Assembly (NCBI GenBank): GCA_003151275.1
Contig: PLXC01000138.1
Coordinates: forward strand, 1-64,000
Source: Candidatus Melainabacteria bacterium
Lineage (GTDB): Bacteria; Cyanobacteriota; Vampirovibrionia; Obscuribacterales; Obscuribacteraceae
Length of the DNA: 64,000 nucleotides
Direction: 5' to 3'
Made by a program: the position numbers and the translations under genes. The notes under the pieces are model-generated. The model was not told the origin of the DNA. It saw only the letters and a list, made by a program, of their open reading frames with translations, and did no database searches. This document shows positions 50,811 through 60,285 of the stretch, piece after piece. Each line of letters begins with the position of its first letter. Positions within the stretch are counted from its first letter, which is position 1.

Positions 50811-51653
50811 ATGGGTTCGATCACAACTGGCTTAATTACCCTGCTTGCCGGCGCAACACTATATGTGGTGCTGTCGCCGCGCTTCAATTACCGGCTTTAT
50901 CGGTGGCTGATTTTTCACCCGTATCCGTACGAACCAGGCACAGAATCGCCACCGCGCCTCGACAACTCAGAAGTAGACGAAGTATTTATATCGCTTCGCT
51001 CCGGTAAAAAGATACATGGATGGTATTACAGAGTAGCCAATGCGGCCAAAGTAATTCTGTTTAGCCACGGCAATGCCGGTAATTTAAGTTCTCGCAACTC
51101 AATTTTGAATTTGCTCACTAAGACTGGCGCTTCGGTGTTTATTTACGATTACGAAGGCTTTGGAAAAAGTGAGGGACTTCCGACCATCGACGGCATTTGC
51201 GAGAACGGACTGGTGGCATTTGACTATCTTGTCGAAAAAGAAGGCGTCAAACCGACTGACATCATAGTTTACGGAGAATCACTGGGGACCGGAGTGGCCA
51301 TGTATTTGTCAGCGAAACGAAAAGTCGGAGGCGTCATTCTCCAGTCCGGTTTCTCTTCACTGCGAAAGATTGCTCATGAAATTTTTCCGACCCTGAAAGC
51401 GTTTCCAGCTTTCTTATTTCCGACACAACAACTTGATACTTTAGCCTTAGCTAAACAGCCCCATCCTCCCCTGTTAATCATTCACGGCGTGCATGATCAA
51501 GTAGTGCCATATTCCCACGCAGAACGTTTATATAAAGAAGCAATTGAACCAAAACAGTTGTTGACATTGCCGCATTCAGCCCACAGCGACATTTGCAACA
51601 CAGCCCCAGACGAATTCTTGCACACCGTGATCGACTTCATGGCCCGATGTTGA
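50811..51653 (+). CDS. Membrane-anchored alpha/beta hydrolase (BEM46/YqhA-like)
   Basis: 280 residues. A hydrophobic N-terminus (ITTGLITLLAGATLYVVL, ~4-21) anchors the protein. The hydrolase core shows SHGNAGNLSSRNS, YDYEGFGKSEG, the nucleophile Ser157 in VYGESLGTGVAM, Asp in IHGVHDQVVPY and His in LPHSAHSDI, i.e. a complete triad. It resembles the BEM46/bacterial YqhA hydrolases, whose substrates are poorly known. Translation is probably coupled to the GNAT gene 19 bases upstream. Which side of the membrane the domain occupies is not evident. Confidence 0.88.
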   Translation: MGSITTGLITLLAGATLYVVLSPRFNYRLYRWLIFHPYPYEPGTESPPRLDNSEVDEVFISLRSGKKIHGWYYRVANAAKVILFSHGNAGNLSSRNSILNLLTKTGASVFIYDYEGFGKSEGLPTIDGICENGLVAFDYLVEKEGVKPTDIIVYGESLGTGVAMYLSAKRKVGGVILQSGFSSLRKIAHEIFPTLKAFPAFLFPTQQLDTLALAKQPHPPLLIIHGVHDQVVPYSHAERLYKEAIEPKQLLTLPHSAHSDICNTAPDEFLHTVIDFMARC

Positions 51654-51858
51654 TCCGGCCGGTTTCGGATTAGTTTCAGGCGAACAAATTCAAAAGCGAC
51701 ATGCACGTGTCAATGACAAGCTGTTACCAACTTGTTAACAACTCTGAGTTAACTTAGTCTCCTTGAAGCCGACTCGATCTTACCAAGTCCCTATCCAATA
51801 CCCTCTTAAACATGCGGCCGCCTCTCTTTAAGCCGCGCATCTCAAATTGGAGACGCAC

Positions 51859-53655
51859 ATGACTTTAGACAATTCCTCAGCTAAACAGGACTTAACCGAA
51901 GCCCACAAAATTGAAGTCGCCTCCCATGCAGCACAAAGGGCTTCCTATGAAAATCAAGCCGGTGCGGGTGTTTTGACGCCGAAAACAGGCAGAACAGAGT
52001 TACCTGGCACTATTTCTTTCACGCCGATTTTCCCTGAAGACTGGTCAACAAAGGCGTTGTCTGAAAAAAGCGGTACGTCTTCTCAAAAATTAAGCGCGAT
52101 GAGCGACGCCAACGTTCCAGCCAAGCTTTCGGACCTGCGTCAGATTCATCCCTTCACCTGGATGAAAAAAGATTCGCTAGAGCTGGCACAAAGTGAACTG
52201 GCTTTGCAAAAAGATGCTGGGGATGCGAACAAACTCCGCAGCAACGAACAGAAGATGAGTCTGGAAGTCAAACATTTACTAGAAGACCTGAATATCGTCA
52301 AGGACCGTCACCCTGCGAACGAAACAAACTACAAACAAGATTTGGCGGGGGCTCACTCTGAGCTTGTCAAAATGCAAAGCGATTTGCAAAAGCTAGAAGG
52401 CCCGCCATCAGGACAAACTTTTAAATCCGACGTCCTGAATCAACTTTCTAAAGACGATTCAACATTCCAAACGAGATCTGAGAATTTATACAAGCCAGCT
52501 CTCGCACCTCCCGAAAACACGCATCCGCCTGGTGATCCGGGTAAAAACATCGGCGCCAACGATATGGTTTTGGGCGTGAATAACTTAAAGGGTCTCAAAG
52601 ATGCGATTTCCTCCGGTGTAAAGTTCGGTTCGGTGAGGCTCTGGGATGACGGAGTCAAAATCAACCAATTGCTCAACCCAGACGGAACAAAAAATAAAAA
52701 TGCTTGGAATAATCTTGAGCAGCTAGTTGATACCGCCCACAGTGCTGGCAAGAGCGTCATGTATACGTTTGGTGAGACACGCAATGCCAAAGGTGAATGT
52801 GTGCCACCAAGCGACGCGCAAGTTAAAGCTGTTACAGAGGAACTTACTAAATGGAGTGCAGATCGGAAAGCAAACGGCAAGGGTGGAATCGATACTTACG
52901 AGTTGTGGAACGAACCTGGCTATAAAGGATTTTGGACCGGCACTCCACAGCAGCTGGCACACACCACAGGTCTGATGAATCAAATAATTCGTCAGAACGA
53001 TCAAAATGCAAAGATTGCTTCCCCCGCTAACTCGTTTTGGGGCAACAATGCCGTGGAGTGGACTAAAGAATATTTGGCAGCGTACAAGAATGAATGGGGT
53101 CTGAGTTCAAAGACATTCGATCAGATCGACTTTCACGGTTATGGTTTCCAGAATCAAGGTCCCGAGCAGATCTTGACAGATATTAGTCAAATGAAGCAAG
53201 TAGAAGCGCAATTTGGCTTGGCAAATAAACCACTAGTGGATTCCGAAGATAGCTTCGGTCTCGACCGTTGGATGCCCAACCCCAAGGATCAAGAAAATTA
53301 TCTGGCAAGAAAAGCGGTCTTATCAGAATTCAGTGGTGTGACGCCAGGGTGGTATGCATTCGGCAATAAGATCTATGGTGGCATGGACAAACCAAATCAA
53401 TTAGCGAAAGACGAGCCGGCTGTATATAACTGGATGAACGGCGCAACGCTCGAAAAAGTGACTCAAACGGGCAACATTTACACAGCCACCATGCTTCGAG
53501 ATGGCAAACAAGAAGAGATTGCCTGGACTACCTCCAGTCAACCGGTTAAATACACACCGAGTGGATCGTATACCAAGTACCAGACACTTTTCGGAGAAAC
53601 AGGCAACACGAATGGCTCGATTGACCTTAGCGGTTCTCCCATTTTGCTTCAATAA
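51859..53655 (+). CDS. Clan GH-A-like glycoside hydrolase without signal peptide
   Basis: 598 residues from the ATG at 51859 (GGAGA just upstream; a TTG at 51847 is in phase). The first ~200 residues are polar, charged and low in hydrophobics, with helical stretches (LALQKDAGDANKLRSNEQKM). The rest is a TIM-barrel-like domain: LGVNNLKGLKDAISSGVKFG, SVRLWDD, YELWNEPGYKGFW with the acid/base Glu352, QIDFHGYGFQ, and PLVDSEDSFG with a candidate nucleophile Glu463; the spacing suits clan GH-A. No GH family number can be given by eye. Absence of a signal peptide or cell-wall domain is odd for such an enzyme, so the N-terminal region may direct export by another route or bind a partner. Confidence 0.72.
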   Translation: MTLDNSSAKQDLTEAHKIEVASHAAQRASYENQAGAGVLTPKTGRTELPGTISFTPIFPEDWSTKALSEKSGTSSQKLSAMSDANVPAKLSDLRQIHPFTWMKKDSLELAQSELALQKDAGDANKLRSNEQKMSLEVKHLLEDLNIVKDRHPANETNYKQDLAGAHSELVKMQSDLQKLEGPPSGQTFKSDVLNQLSKDDSTFQTRSENLYKPALAPPENTHPPGDPGKNIGANDMVLGVNNLKGLKDAISSGVKFGSVRLWDDGVKINQLLNPDGTKNKNAWNNLEQLVDTAHSAGKSVMYTFGETRNAKGECVPPSDAQVKAVTEELTKWSADRKANGKGGIDTYELWNEPGYKGFWTGTPQQLAHTTGLMNQIIRQNDQNAKIASPANSFWGNNAVEWTKEYLAAYKNEWGLSSKTFDQIDFHGYGFQNQGPEQILTDISQMKQVEAQFGLANKPLVDSEDSFGLDRWMPNPKDQENYLARKAVLSEFSGVTPGWYAFGNKIYGGMDKPNQLAKDEPAVYNWMNGATLEKVTQTGNIYTATMLRDGKQEEIAWTTSSQPVKYTPSGSYTKYQTLFGETGNTNGSIDLSGSPILLQ

Positions 53656-53659
53656 AAAA

Positions 53660-54334
53660 TCATGGTGCCGCGAATTTGTAGCCAAGACGATGCACTGTTT
53701 CAATGTATGACTGTTGACCAGGGGTATCAATCTTGCTTCGAATTTTTGCAATATGCACTCTTAACCCCTCAGGGGAGGCATCGGTATCTGAAGGCCAGAT
53801 GCGTTGAAGAAGAGCATCCGAACTGAATACTTCTCCTTGATGATGCATAAAGAATTCCAGCACTGCGAATTCTTTGGGTTTGAGATGAACAGGAACGCCG
53901 CTTTTGCTGACCACGAATCCAGCTGAGTCCAATTCAATATCGCCTGCTGACAATTTGCCCTCATATTCTAGATGTCTCCGACGTAACTGAGCTCGCACTC
54001 GCGCCGAAAGTTCTTGTGGATCGAATGGTTTGGTCAAATAATCGTCCGCCCCTGAATCCAATCCCTCCAACTTGGATTGAATTTCCGAGCGACTAGTCAG
54101 CATGATTACGGGGGTTAAGCCTTTGTTCTGGCGAAACTTGCGTAAAACATCGAACCCGGACATACCAGGAACTTGAACATCCAAAATCAAAAGATCATAG
54201 CTTGTATAACCCAGCATCTCCAAAGCCTCGAGTCCATTGGAGACCAGGTCACAAGCATGATGCTCTTGTTCGAGCCATTGCTTCAATGAATCCAAGAGAT
54301 CAGCGTCATCTTCGAGTATCAGAATTTTTGCCAT
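53660..54334 (-). CDS. OmpR-family response regulator, copy 2
   Basis: 224 residues, ATG at 54334. The receiver domain begins at residue 2 (KILILEDDADLLDSL) with the acidic pair, phospho-acceptor Asp52 in LLILDVQVPG and Lys102 in DDYLTKPF. The C-terminal winged helix has LKPKEFAVLEFFMHHQGEVF and YIETVHRLGYKFA. It is divergent from the histidine kinase at 54394, with about 60 bases between, the same arrangement as the pair at 13584-16176. The stop codon is only four bases from the convergent glycosidase stop. The two regulators are clearly related to each other. Confidence 0.93.
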   Translation of the reverse strand: MAKILILEDDADLLDSLKQWLEQEHHACDLVSNGLEALEMLGYTSYDLLILDVQVPGMSGFDVLRKFRQNKGLTPVIMLTSRSEIQSKLEGLDSGADDYLTKPFDPQELSARVRAQLRRRHLEYEGKLSAGDIELDSAGFVVSKSGVPVHLKPKEFAVLEFFMHHQGEVFSSDALLQRIWPSDTDASPEGLRVHIAKIRSKIDTPGQQSYIETVHRLGYKFAAP

Positions 54335-54393
54335 ACAAACTGCAGCTGTGAAATCCTATCCAGATATACTATGACTTCTTGAGAAAGCACAAG

Positions 54394-55851
54394 ATGCCGA
54401 ACCAGCCAACAGATTTGAAACTTTTTCACAGGGGCCTGATTTTAATTTCAGCGCCTCTTGCTTTTGAACTTATTTTCGTTGGTGTCTTGTATTACTTCTA
54501 TATTCAGGCAAACGAAGAAGCATTGCAACAGTCGAGATCGAAAGCCTTTGTTGCACAGACTAACAAACTGTCGATCATTATCCTGCAGTCTTCATATGCT
54601 CTGCTTTCGTTTAAAGCGTTGAGGAGTAGAGCGTTTTTACATGAGTACGACAAAATCGTCAACGAAGTACCGGATGCTGAAACTCTACTAACTAATTTGA
54701 GTCAAGATAATCCTGCTAGGCAGAAGCATGTGTCGCGATTGAAGGAAATTGTTGAACGAATCTTGTTGTTAACAAAGAGATTTAGGGATCCGACAGAGTC
54801 AGTGTCATATTTACTAGTAAATCCTTTAACGTTCAGATTGGAAATGGAGCGCAACTATCGCTCTTTTCTTGAGGAGGTGAATCGTGTTGACGTGGAGGAG
54901 AGCGAACTACAAAATTTAGACAATGACGCAGAGCGCGCTTTCAAGAACCGTTTTCGCAATCTACTCTGGCTAGGAGTTCTCTCCAATATTGGCATTACGA
55001 TTTGGCTTGCGTTTGTTTTTAGCAAAAACATTGCGTTGCGACTAGACATACTTGGTGATAACGCCAAGAGGCTCGCTCTACGTGAGCCGCTCAATGACGT
55101 GCTTCCTGGTAACGATGAAATCGCCAAACTCGATCAAACATTTCATTCTGTCGCGGTCGATTTAAGAATGGCTGAACAACGTAAACAAGATTTTGTTTCG
55201 ATGATCAGCCACGACCTACGAACGCCTCTGACCACAATTCAAACGACACTCGGGCTGTTGCAATCATCCCCTGATAAAAATTCAGAAATTGATACAAATA
55301 GAATCATCAGTGCAAGCCGGAATGTCAAACGTATGAAGAGAATGCTGGACCAATTGTTAGATATGGAAAAGTTAGAAGCTGGCATGCTAAAAATTGCCCC
55401 GGCACTGACTGACTTGGACTCGATAATCAAACAATCAATGGATTCTATCGATGAGCTAGCGCAAGAAAAGAATATTTCGATCAATTATTCAAGTAAGAGA
55501 CAGATAGTCTTTGCTGACGAGGAACGTCTGGGTCAGGTGCTCACGAACCTGCTGTCAAACGCTGTAAAATTTGCTCCGTCAAAGAGCACTGTTAATCTCA
55601 GCGTCGCTGAAAAGGACGAAACCGTCAAAGTTCTTGTGCATGATCAGGGTCCAGGTATTTCTCCTGATGACCAGGCGAAGATCTTTGATCGCTTTCATCA
55701 GGTTACAAACGAACTGTCTGCAAACAAAGTAGGCACGGGACTGGGACTGGCGATTGCAAAGGGACTAGTCGAGGCGCATGGTGGTGAAATCGGGATAGAC
55801 AGCGCAGTAGGGAAAGGAAGCACGTTTTGGTTCTCGATACCAACATCGTAA
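54394..55851 (+). CDS. Membrane sensor histidine kinase, copy 2 (no PAS)
   Basis: 485 residues from the ATG at 54394 (a TTG five codons earlier is possible). Two membrane helices (~14-36 and ~190-213) flank a ~150-residue helical outer domain whose start, FHRGLILISAPLAFELIFVG, matches the other kinase ([20 protein letters not shown]). Then HAMP (~215-262), HisKA with phospho-acceptor His273 in [10 protein letters not shown], and HATPase with NLLSNAVKFAP, DQGPGISPDDQ and GTGLGLA. The PAS domain of the other kinase is absent. All catalytic residues are present. The gene is immediately followed by the TPR protein, overlapping or nearly so. Confidence 0.92.
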   Translation: MPNQPTDLKLFHRGLILISAPLAFELIFVGVLYYFYIQANEEALQQSRSKAFVAQTNKLSIIILQSSYALLSFKALRSRAFLHEYDKIVNEVPDAETLLTNLSQDNPARQKHVSRLKEIVERILLLTKRFRDPTESVSYLLVNPLTFRLEMERNYRSFLEEVNRVDVEESELQNLDNDAERAFKNRFRNLLWLGVLSNIGITIWLAFVFSKNIALRLDILGDNAKRLALREPLNDVLPGNDEIAKLDQTFHSVAVDLRMAEQRKQDFVSMISHDLRTPLTTIQTTLGLLQSSPDKNSEIDTNRIISASRNVKRMKRMLDQLLDMEKLEAGMLKIAPALTDLDSIIKQSMDSIDELAQEKNISINYSSKRQIVFADEERLGQVLTNLLSNAVKFAPSKSTVNLSVAEKDETVKVLVHDQGPGISPDDQAKIFDRFHQVTNELSANKVGTGLGLAIAKGLVEAHGGEIGIDSAVGKGSTFWFSIPTS

Positions 55852-55877
55852 TTAGATCAGACGCGGCGCCGCTTCTT

Positions 55878-57344
55878 ATGAAGCTGATACTTCTCGTGGT
55901 ATCGTATTTGGTGCTTTGTAGCGTCGAACCAGCTGGTGCAGCTCCTCACCTAGAACCAGTCCTTTCGCCTAAAAGTTCAAATGACCGAAATCTGTACTCA
56001 CATATAATCGAGGAATCGAAGGGGCTAATTTCGGCAGACAAATTCGGTATGGCAGTGTCACTGCTCAATCGAGCGGTGGTTCTTCAACCCAGAGATTTCC
56101 AAGCATATGCCTGCCGCGCCCTGGCTCTGCAACAACTCGGCAAATTCCAACAAGCGCTAGGGGACGCCGATATAGCGGCGAATCTCAATTCTCGAAATTG
56201 CACGATGTTCAGCATAAAGGCGAACTGCTATGAGCATTTTGGTCAGTTTGACAAGGCTCTTGCCGCACTAACTGAAGCCACAAAACGCTGTCCACACGCG
56301 ATGTGGATTTATTTGCACCGGGGACGCGCCCTTTGTGCGACAGGAAAATATGCCCAGGCAACTCGCGACCTATCGATATTCATGGAAGAGTTCCCGAACA
56401 ATAAAAGCGTTGTAACCCCCCGCGCGCTCGCTGAAGCCGGCGACGGTAATTACGCTGCAGCAATAGCCGATCTGGACCGATTGTCTAATCTAGCCAGGCA
56501 GAGTTTTCGCATCAGTGTGCTTCCGGTGGATACGGTTTCGGACGATGGAATTCTTTATAAAGCGATTTCGCAAAATTTCGAGAAACGAATTCACGATCAA
56601 GGCAAAACTGCGACAAATTTGTTTGCACGTGCGTATTGCAACTATGTTATGGAAAAATATCCAGCCTGTATTAAAGATTGCAATGAGTTGCTCAAGCGCA
56701 ACGGAGAAACCAACGAGGTGCGCATCTTGAGGGCGTATGCAGAGCTTGCCCTGCAAGACACTGGTGCTGCCCGCTCTGACATAGATAAGGCAATTTCGGT
56801 GGCGCCAAACGCAGAAATTGGTTATGCAGCACTAGGTAATCTCAATTTCCACAATGATACTTATATTAAAACTGTTGACGATCTGACGGCTAAACTCAGT
56901 CGAGATTCGAACAACGCAACAATCTTGGTAGCACGTGCTCGCGTTAACAACGAGCTAAACAGACAATCGGAAGCTATTGCAGATCTCGCTCGCGCCCTTG
57001 AAATAGATCCTAAAAGAGAAGACGCCTTCAATTTGCGCGCTCAAATCTACCAATCTATGCAACATTTGGACCTAGCGAGTTTGGACTTTTTGAAAGCCAT
57101 ATCGATCAGCAAACAATGTCCTATTGATGCATTAAAAGGACAGGCGGCGTGTTATGTAGAGCAACATAAGTATAAGGAGGCAATTGGTGTGCTCAACTTA
57201 TTAATCGTTTGTTCGCACTCGGCAAAACCACGTCTGGCTAGATCATTTTGCTATGAAAAGATAGGGCGACGAAAAGAAGCGCTCGCTGACAGGGCAAGCG
57301 CCTACGCCATGCAAACGATGACGAAACTAGATCCATTGAAGTGA
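55878..57344 (+). CDS. Secreted tetratricopeptide-repeat protein
   Basis: 488 residues from the ATG at 55878, chosen because it starts a signal peptide (MKLILLVVSYLVLCSVEPAG, then A); the frame is open upstream into the kinase gene. The mature protein is almost entirely TPR helices, e.g. VVLQPRDFQAYACRALALQQ, NCYEHFGQFDKALAALTEAT, RALEIDPKREDAFNLRAQIY and EQHKYKEAIGVLNLLI, eight or more units. TPR proteins act as scaffolds; its position after a histidine kinase suggests it could be a periplasmic partner of the outer sensor domain, which is inference. A 17-base tandem duplication surrounds the stop codon. Confidence 0.82.
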   Translation: MKLILLVVSYLVLCSVEPAGAAPHLEPVLSPKSSNDRNLYSHIIEESKGLISADKFGMAVSLLNRAVVLQPRDFQAYACRALALQQLGKFQQALGDADIAANLNSRNCTMFSIKANCYEHFGQFDKALAALTEATKRCPHAMWIYLHRGRALCATGKYAQATRDLSIFMEEFPNNKSVVTPRALAEAGDGNYAAAIADLDRLSNLARQSFRISVLPVDTVSDDGILYKAISQNFEKRIHDQGKTATNLFARAYCNYVMEKYPACIKDCNELLKRNGETNEVRILRAYAELALQDTGAARSDIDKAISVAPNAEIGYAALGNLNFHNDTYIKTVDDLTAKLSRDSNNATILVARARVNNELNRQSEAIADLARALEIDPKREDAFNLRAQIYQSMQHLDLASLDFLKAISISKQCPIDALKGQAACYVEQHKYKEAIGVLNLLIVCSHSAKPRLARSFCYEKIGRRKEALADRASAYAMQTMTKLDPLK

Positions 57345-57370
57345 ACAAACAACTGAAGTGAACAAACAAC
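57337..57370 (+). repeat. Tandem duplication of 17 bases across the stop codon
   Basis: TGAAGTGAACAAACAAC occurs twice in direct succession (57337-57353, 57354-57370). The first copy contains the stop codon of the TPR gene; the second lies just before the end of the convergent aconitase gene. Confidence 0.88.
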
Positions 57371-57378
57371 GAATTTCG

Positions 57379-59655
57379 CTATTTGCCTTGGCGATTCTTC
57401 TTGATCAAGTTGAGAGCAGAACCAGTTTTGAACCAATCAATTTGTTCTTCGGTCATCGTGTGCTTAACTTGCGTTTTGACTTTGGTGCCATCTTTATGAG
57501 CTATCGTCATATCAACAAGTTTTTCTGGCTTAAGTCCGCTTAGTCCTGTAAAGCTGATGCGGTCGTCCTCTTGAATCAGATCATAGTCTTCTGGTTTGAC
57601 GAATGTGAACGCGAGTATTCCCTGCTTCTTCAAGTTCGTCTCGTGGATTCGGGCGAAACTTCGCACCACGACAGCTTTGCACCCGAGGAATCTCGGTGAC
57701 ATAGCAGCGTGTTCCCGACTCGATCCTTCGCCGTAGTTTTGATCGCCGATCACTACCCAACCGGTATTGTGCGCTTTGTAGTCGCGAGCAACAGCGGGAA
57801 ACGATTTAGTTTCGCCATCAAATAAATCTTTGCCTGTTCCCGATTGCTTCGTAAAGGCGTTGATCGCGCCGATAAACATGTTGTCGCTGATTTTATCGAG
57901 ATGTCCTCGATATCGCAGCCATGGACCAGCAGGTGAAATGTGATCGGTGGTGCACTTTCCGTCTGCTTTGAGCAGTATCGGCAGTTCAACGTAATCTTTT
58001 CCATCCCATGCCGAGAATGGCTCGAGTAGTTGCAAACGTTCGCTGTCGGGCGCAACCGCGACTGCTACTTTGTCACCATCTTTCGCGGGAGCGATATATC
58101 CAGCGTCAGCCGAAATAAATCCATTAGCAGGTAGCTCTGGAGCCTCTGGTGGCAACAACTGCAGTTCGGTGCCATCAGGAGCCTTCAACTTATCCGTCAT
58201 CGGATTGAATGACAGTGAGCCGGACAAAGCAAAGGCTGTAACAATTTCAGGGCTACCGATAAACGCTAACGTTTGCGGGTTGCCGTCGTTTCTTTTTTGA
58301 AAGTTTCGATTGAATGAAGTGATAATCGAATTTGATTCACCAGGCGCGATGTCTTCACGCTTCCATTGTCCGATACACGGTCCACACGCGTTAGCGAGCA
58401 CAGTTCCGCCGATTCCCTCGAGCATTTCTAGCTGACCATCACGCCCGATAGTTTTGTGGATTTGTTCAGATCCAGGTGTGATCAAAAATCCAATGTTTGC
58501 TTTGATACCGCGATCAGACGCTTGTTTGGCGATATGAGCAGCCCGACTCATATCCTCATAACTAGAGTTCGTGCAACTTCCGATCAAGGCGTATTTGAGA
58601 TGATCGGGATAGCCTTTTTCTTTTGCTTCCTTTGCTAGCTCTGAGACAGGTCTGGCTAAGTCTGGTGTGTGCGGTCCGACGACATAAGGCTCAAGCGTAT
58701 CCAAATCAATTTCTATAATTTGGTCGTAATATGCTGTGGGATCTTTTTCCACTTCCGGATCGGCCACCAAATATTCTCTATACTGATCCGCTAAGTTCGC
58801 GACTTCCTCGCGACCAGTGGCTCTCAGATATTTAGCCATGCGTTCGTCATAAGGAAAAACGGATGTTGTGGCGCCAAGTTCTGCGCCCATATTTGTGATG
58901 GTGCCTTTTCCGGTGCAGCTGATCGACGCCGTGCCAGAGCCGAAATACTCAACGATTGCGCCAGTGCCTCCGGCTACTGTGAGGATGCCTGCGAGTTTCA
59001 GGATCACATCTTTAGGCGACGTCCATCCGTTCAGTTTGCCTGTCAGACGAACTCCGATAAGTTTAGGCCAGCGCACGCCCCAGGCTTCTCCAGCCATCAC
59101 GTCGACGGCATCCGCGCCGCCCACACCTATGGCGATCATTCCCAGACCACCAGCGTTCGGTGTGTGCGAATCCGTTCCGATCATCATCGTTCCTGGACTT
59201 GCATAGTTCTCAAGCACGACCTGGTGAATAATACCAGCGCCCGGTTTCCAGAAGCCGATACCATGTTTCATGCTTGCTGTGCGCAAGAACTCATATACTT
59301 CCTTGTTATCATCTAGGGCGCGAGCCATGTCTTCTTCGGCTCCCACTCTCGCTTGGATCAGGTGATCGCAGTGCACGGTTGTCGGCACCGCAACTGTCTT
59401 GAGCTTCGCTTGCATAAACTGGAGCAACGCCATTTGGGCTGTCGCATCTTGCATTGCCACTCGGTCAGGGCGGAGAAAAGCGTAACTATCGCCTCTTACA
59501 GGTATTTCAGTACCTTCTGGCCAATGATCTAAGTGTGCAGTGAGGATCTTCTCTGTAAGGGTCAGTGGGCGCTTGTATCGACGCCTGGCTTCTTTGATCT
59601 TTTCAGGAAAGGATTCATATAACTTTTTGACATCATTAACATCGAGAAGGGTCAT
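57379..59655 (-). CDS. acn: Aconitate hydratase, mitochondrial-type
   Basis: 758 residues from the ATG at 59655, which has GAGG six bases upstream; a longer frame to 59703 lacks one. It isomerises citrate and isocitrate via a [4Fe-4S] cluster. Cluster cysteines are in [19 protein letters not shown] and [14 protein letters not shown]. Other family marks are [30 protein letters not shown], and the swivel domain with [20 protein letters not shown]. Length and phrasing fit the ~750-residue mitochondrial-type (AcnA-like) aconitases rather than the ~860-residue AcnB. Monocistronic; TCA-cycle partner of the SDH and malic enzyme in this window. Confidence 0.95.
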   Translation of the reverse strand: MTLLDVNDVKKLYESFPEKIKEARRRYKRPLTLTEKILTAHLDHWPEGTEIPVRGDSYAFLRPDRVAMQDATAQMALLQFMQAKLKTVAVPTTVHCDHLIQARVGAEEDMARALDDNKEVYEFLRTASMKHGIGFWKPGAGIIHQVVLENYASPGTMMIGTDSHTPNAGGLGMIAIGVGGADAVDVMAGEAWGVRWPKLIGVRLTGKLNGWTSPKDVILKLAGILTVAGGTGAIVEYFGSGTASISCTGKGTITNMGAELGATTSVFPYDERMAKYLRATGREEVANLADQYREYLVADPEVEKDPTAYYDQIIEIDLDTLEPYVVGPHTPDLARPVSELAKEAKEKGYPDHLKYALIGSCTNSSYEDMSRAAHIAKQASDRGIKANIGFLITPGSEQIHKTIGRDGQLEMLEGIGGTVLANACGPCIGQWKREDIAPGESNSIITSFNRNFQKRNDGNPQTLAFIGSPEIVTAFALSGSLSFNPMTDKLKAPDGTELQLLPPEAPELPANGFISADAGYIAPAKDGDKVAVAVAPDSERLQLLEPFSAWDGKDYVELPILLKADGKCTTDHISPAGPWLRYRGHLDKISDNMFIGAINAFTKQSGTGKDLFDGETKSFPAVARDYKAHNTGWVVIGDQNYGEGSSREHAAMSPRFLGCKAVVVRSFARIHETNLKKQGILAFTFVKPEDYDLIQEDDRISFTGLSGLKPEKLVDMTIAHKDGTKVKTQVKHTMTEEQIDWFKTGSALNLIKKNRQGK

Positions 59656-59807
59656 CGTAAGCCTCTTTTTTACAGTCGCAGCAACGAAACAGGCTGTCAA
59701 CATGGAGGTGAAACTGCCTCCAGTGAGCCTTTACCGACATTGTTGATCTTACTCTCTTTGAAATGCAGATTCCCGAATTCCCCCATTTCTCTTCAAAAAG
59801 ATTTCAT

Positions 59808-60284
59808 TCAATCATTTTGTTTCTTTTGAAGTTGAGGCGGCAAATTGCGACCGTAGCGGATTACGGCATATTTGTAGTGATAGACGAGAAGCTTGTGGAA
59901 GCCCAACTTATCCATCTCATTATAGGCATCGTCAACAGACCAACCTTCATTTGTCATGCGATAAAACGCCATCATCATGCCCGTGCGATCTGCACCATGC
60001 TTGCAATGAACAAAGATCGGGTGGTTATCCGGACAATTGATGATCGAGAAAAATCTATCGATCTGTTTTTTGGTCGGAAAAATACAGTATGAAAGTGGAA
60101 TCGAGATGTAGTTGAATCCAAGCGCTACAGCCTGGTTACGTTGACGAGCCATAATCTCGCTACTCCATCTCAAAGAGATGATCGTTTTCACGCCGAGTTG
60201 TTTGAGTTCGTCGAACCCGGCCGAATCAGGCTGTCCACCCCGATATAACCAGTCATTGACTTTTCGAAAGTTAGGTATAGTCAA
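59808..60284 (-). CDS. Dual-specificity/tyrosine phosphatase-like protein
   Basis: 158 residues, apparently starting at a TTG at 60284 two bases after the stop of the S41 gene, so translation is coupled. The signature P-loop is HCKHGADRTGMM with Cys94 and Arg100; the opening WLYRGGQPDSAGFDEL and GVKTIISLRW are typical of bacterial dual-specificity phosphatases of the cyanobacterial/DSP type. It should remove phosphate from tyrosine or from small phosphorylated metabolites; no signal peptide is present, so it acts in the cytoplasm. The pairing with a secreted S41 peptidase is unusual. Confidence 0.85.
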   Translation of the reverse strand: MTIPNFRKVNDWLYRGGQPDSAGFDELKQLGVKTIISLRWSSEIMARQRNQAVALGFNYISIPLSYCIFPTKKQIDRFFSIINCPDNHPIFVHCKHGADRTGMMMAFYRMTNEGWSVDDAYNEMDKLGFHKLLVYHYKYAVIRYGRNLPPQLQKKQND

Positions 60285-60285
60285 T

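Noticed and set aside
52440..52880. 146-codon minus-strand frame inside the glycosidase gene
   Set aside because: Antisense to a gene with a clear active site; composition is not protein-like.
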